This document shows, in pieces, positions 6,163 to 7,868 of a DNA stretch of 7,868 nucleotides. Positions within the stretch are counted from its first letter, which is position 1, and the number at the start of each line of letters is the position of its first letter. The stretch comes from Gammaproteobacteria bacterium. GTDB lineage: Bacteria; Pseudomonadota; Gammaproteobacteria; Arenicellales; Poriferihabitantaceae. A program made the position numbers and the translations under genes. The DNA lies in NCBI GenBank assembly GCA_024679435.1, contig JAIBDK010000099.1, positions 1-7,868 on the forward strand. Direction: 5' to 3'. The notes under the pieces were generated by a model. That model did not search any database. It saw only the letters and a list, made by a program, of their open reading frames with translations, and had not been told where the DNA came from.

Positions 6163-6639
6163 GTGAATAAACGATTTATCCGGGGATTTGTCTTGATGTC
6201 AATCTGGCTTTCGCCAGGGTTCTCTGCCGTACTTTTCGCTGATGGAAATAGCGGCAGTAGTGGTTCTTCGGCTGGATATGCACAATCACTTCCCCCCAGT
6301 ATTCCCGCGTTGGTTGATGAGCAGCAATATAATGAAGCAATTGATGCGTTAAATACATTTATCAGCGAAGAAAGTCGTAATGCGGATGCCTGGAATTTGC
6401 TGGGTTATAGTCTCAGAAAGGTCGAATTGTACGATGATTCCCTAAAAGCATATAAAAAGGCGCTTAAGCTGGATCGAAAACATCTCGGCGCAAGAGAATA
6501 TATCGGTGAACTGTACCTGACTTTGGGTAAGCCGAGGAAAGCTCGAAAACAACTGAAAAAACTTAATAAATATTGTGGAAATTGCGAGCAATATATTAAT
6601 TTGTTAGAAGCTATTAAAAAGTATGAGGAGAACTCCTGA
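6163..6639 (+). CDS. Exported tetratricopeptide-repeat (TPR) protein
   Basis: From the GTG at 6163 the product has 158 residues. Residues 1-26 look like a Sec signal peptide: a basic MNKRFIR start, a hydrophobic core GFVLMSIWLSPGFSAVLF, and a probable cleavage after LFA at 26. A Gly/Ser-rich linker at 28-40 follows. TPR-type helices begin near 52: YNEAIDALNTFIS, then ADAWNLLGYSLRKVELYDDSLKAYKKALKLD (74-104), then HLGAREYIGELYLTLGKPRKARKQLKKL (107-134). The tail contains C138-G-N-C141 before EQYINLLEAIKKYEE. The two cysteines could form a disulfide in the periplasm. TPR domains mediate protein-protein contacts, and no enzyme domain is present. It probably acts as a small periplasmic scaffold, but its partner cannot be told from the neighbours. 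Both flanking gaps are long, suggesting it is transcribed alone. Confidence 0.82.
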   Translation: MNKRFIRGFVLMSIWLSPGFSAVLFADGNSGSSGSSAGYAQSLPPSIPALVDEQQYNEAIDALNTFISEESRNADAWNLLGYSLRKVELYDDSLKAYKKALKLDRKHLGAREYIGELYLTLGKPRKARKQLKKLNKYCGNCEQYINLLEAIKKYEENS

Positions 6640-6673
6640 TCCCGATACGAAACAGATTTTCGTAATTGTTATA

Positions 6674-6707
6674 CCTCTACGTGACGGATTCAGAGGGGTC
6701 GACACCC
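6674..6707 (+). other. Two overlapping short stem-loops in the gap before the integrase-like gene
   Basis: CCTCT at 6674-6678 can pair with AGAGG at 6692-6696 around a 13-base loop. GGGT at 6696-6699 can pair with ACCC at 6704-6707. They share base 6696, so they could be alternatives. Neither is followed by a T-run. Stems of four to five base pairs are weak evidence alone, and the entry is given because several such elements lie close together here. Confidence 0.25.
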
Positions 6708-6725
6708 ATCGATCATCCTATGAAT

Positions 6726-6767
6726 CGGGTCAACCCGGTTTCAGTGAAAGCTGAAAACTAATTTTTT
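6726..6767 (+). terminator. Weak intrinsic terminator candidate after the TPR gene
   Basis: A small hairpin CGGG-TCAA-CCCG (6726-6737) is followed directly by TTTCAG (6739-6744) pairing with CTGAAA (6751-6756) around a six-base loop. After five more bases comes a run of six Ts at 6762-6767. Position and polarity suit termination of the TPR transcript, but the second stem is A+T-rich and separated from the T-run, so efficiency is doubtful. It could instead lie in the leader of the integrase-like gene. Confidence 0.35.
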
Positions 6768-6786
6768 ACCAACGAAAGATTGTGCG

Positions 6787-7434
6787 ATGACTAAAGCAAA
6801 GACCAAAGCAAAGACCAAAAAAAACAAGAGTGAGCCCTGGAACAAAGGTTGCAAGGTGGGCAAACGAGACCCATTCAAACTCGGAGAAGTGAAGCGTATT
6901 CGGAAAATGCTGACCAAACGCGGCACCACGGGAATCAGAGACCTTGCGCTGTTTAATACGGCTCTGGATACTATGCTACGCAGCCCGGATTTGTTGGGTT
7001 TAAAAGTTAAGGATGTCCGGAAGCGTAACCGGATTATGCGAGATACCATTGATATCATGATAAGGGGACGAGTTATGCAATGTACATTATCCGAGTCCAC
7101 TAAAGACGCGCTGGAGCGATGGATTGATTATGACAGTAAAAAACCCAACGAATATTTGTTTACCGGACGAGTTCGCGGCAGAACGCTACCTGTTAGGCCG
7201 CGCACACTAAATCGTCAGATTAAGAGCTGGGCAGAAGCTATTGGCCTTAAAGACGGATCCTATGGAATAGAAACGCTACGCCGGACCCGTGCGCTCCATA
7301 TCCTCAAACATACTGGAAATATGGAAGCGGTCCGAGTCCTTCTTGGGCTTGCTAACATAGGTACGGCAGCAAGATATCTATATGACACCAATCCTGTGGA
7401 TGCGATTGGGATTAGTCGTGTGTACGAAATTTAG
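6787..7434 (+). CDS. Short tyrosine-recombinase/integrase-family protein with altered catalytic positions
   Basis: The 215-residue product resembles the short, stand-alone tyrosine recombinases of proteobacteria that begin with EPWNKG and lack a normal core-binding domain. Residues 1-14 are a lysine-rich tail, then EPWNKG at 16-21, the first catalytic-Arg region IRDLALFNTALDTMLRSPDLLGLKV at 50-74 (R65), and the second Arg at R165 in GIETLRRTRAL. The nucleophile region is VRVLLGLANIGTAARYL with Y197. Family members usually have HSMRR, LLGH and a beta-hairpin Lys. Here the His of HxxR is E162, the His of LGH is L188, and the hairpin carries Arg (RGR, 93-95) where Lys is usual. Strand exchange may therefore be impaired, although both Arg residues and the Tyr remain. 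The reading frame is intact. The ATG at 6787 has GAAAG seven bases upstream. It may be a resident integrase relic or a DNA-binding derivative; no mobile-element partners are seen. Confidence 0.82.
   Translation: MTKAKTKAKTKKNKSEPWNKGCKVGKRDPFKLGEVKRIRKMLTKRGTTGIRDLALFNTALDTMLRSPDLLGLKVKDVRKRNRIMRDTIDIMIRGRVMQCTLSESTKDALERWIDYDSKKPNEYLFTGRVRGRTLPVRPRTLNRQIKSWAEAIGLKDGSYGIETLRRTRALHILKHTGNMEAVRVLLGLANIGTAARYLYDTNPVDAIGISRVYEI
6793..6816 (+). repeat. Perfect 12-base tandem duplication in the 5' end of the integrase-like gene
   Basis: AAAGCAAAGACC occurs twice in direct succession (6793-6804 and 6805-6816), in frame, encoding KAKT twice. A run of eight As follows at 6817-6824, giving the lysine-rich N-terminus. 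Identical codons in both copies suggest a recent slippage duplication. The tail is probably a disordered, DNA-contacting extension and tolerant of length change. Confidence 0.8.
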
Positions 7435-7461
7435 ATCGCTTAAGTGTTTAGCGCCATGATT

Positions 7462-7490
7462 GTTTTCCGGATGTGGAAAACTGGCCAGTT
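7462..7490 (+). other. Two adjacent perfect palindromes downstream of the integrase-like gene
   Basis: GTTTTCC (7462-7468) and GGAAAAC (7475-7481) form perfect seven-base arms around the six-base centre GGATGT. Overlapping it by three bases is a perfect 12-base palindrome, AACTGGCCAGTT (7479-7490). No T-run follows, so the intrinsic-terminator reading is weak. The arm-spacer-arm layout resembles a tyrosine-recombinase core site, or an operator for a dimeric regulator of the following AsmA-family gene. Function is unproven. Confidence 0.45.
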
Positions 7491-7528
7491 AAACCTGGGT
7501 ATTCAGAGGGTGAATATCGGGTGAACCT

Positions 7529-7868
7529 ATGAAAGTTATCAAAATTTCCCTTTGGGTAGTGATGGTCTTGGTTGTGATACTGGTGGGCGGTGTTCTGGCT
7601 ATTACCACTCTGGTCGATCCAAATGATTACAAACCCCAGATTACCCGGATTATTGCTGAAAAAACCGGGCGGCAGCTGGAGCTTGTTGGTGACCTTGAGC
7701 TGACTTTTTTCCCCTGGCTAGGCGTTAAAACCGGTGCCTTTCGTCTGTCCAACGCGCCGGGTTTTGGTGATCAGCCTATGCTGGAGGTAGGGGGTGCCAC
7801 GGCTTCGGTTAAACTTGTTCCATTGTTATCCAGGCAGGTGGAAATCGACACTATTGTTCTGGATGCCC
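7529..7868 (+). CDS. AsmA-family protein, N-terminal part (runs off the window)
   Basis: The frame opens at ATG 7529 and continues without a stop for 113 codons to the window edge. The N-terminus is MKVIK, then a single hydrophobic segment at about 6-28 (LWVVMVLVVILVGGVLAITTL), then VDPNDYKPQITRIIAEKTGRQLELVGDLELTFFPWLGV. The DPNDYKP stretch followed by TGRQL and the FPWLGV motif is diagnostic of AsmA-family proteins. These are inner-membrane-anchored, mostly periplasmic proteins built on a repeating beta groove and linked to phospholipid transport and outer-membrane homeostasis. Full-length members are commonly 600 residues or more, so most of the gene lies outside. A GGGTGA sequence at 7519-7524 is a plausible but closely spaced ribosome binding site. 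It is separated from the integrase-like gene by 94 bases and probably has its own promoter there. Confidence 0.9.
   Translation, partial: MKVIKISLWVVMVLVVILVGGVLAITTLVDPNDYKPQITRIIAEKTGRQLELVGDLELTFFPWLGVKTGAFRLSNAPGFGDQPMLEVGGATASVKLVPLLSRQVEIDTIVLDA

Overview
The window looks like a chromosomal segment of a gammaproteobacterium. The best evidence is the block DUF971 protein - ubiE - ubiJ - ubiB, an arrangement typical of that class. The encoded UbiE, UbiJ and UbiB read clearly like their Escherichia coli counterparts, and UbiJ is largely confined to these bacteria. All genes supported here lie on the + strand.

Layout. Bases 2-43 hold the last 13 codons of an upstream gene that I cannot identify. 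After a 147-base gap with a possible promoter come a DUF971 protein (191-553), ubiE (600-1355), ubiJ (1382-2017) and ubiB (2024-3655). The last three form a compact ubiquinone-biosynthesis operon with gaps of 26 and 6 bases. A second tight group follows: glutaryl-CoA dehydrogenase (3727-4902), an AIG2/gamma-glutamylcyclotransferase-fold protein (4940-5452) and an FlK-like hotdog thioesterase (5457-5879). A 283-base stretch without a gene contains a sequence resembling a dispersed repeat. Then come a secreted TPR protein (6163-6639), a structured 147-base gap, a short tyrosine-recombinase-fold protein with several substituted catalytic positions (6787-7434), a 94-base gap with two adjacent perfect palindromes, and the start of an AsmA-family gene that runs off the window (7529-7868).

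How the genes fit together. UbiE, UbiJ and UbiB belong to the membrane-associated pathway that makes ubiquinone. Glutaryl-CoA dehydrogenase feeds its electrons through ETF and ETF:quinone oxidoreductase into the same quinone pool, so the two groups share a metabolic partner even if they are transcribed separately. A small acyl-CoA thioesterase beside an acyl-CoA dehydrogenase suggests CoA-ester housekeeping. The role of the cyclotransferase-like protein between them is unclear.

The first two thirds are ordinary core metabolism. The less ordinary part is 5880-7528. It holds the repeat-like stretch, several short inverted repeats, and an integrase-like protein that appears to have lost much of its catalytic signature and is followed by a recombination-site-like palindrome. 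I found no CRISPR array, rRNA, tRNA, complete insertion sequence or convincing defence system.
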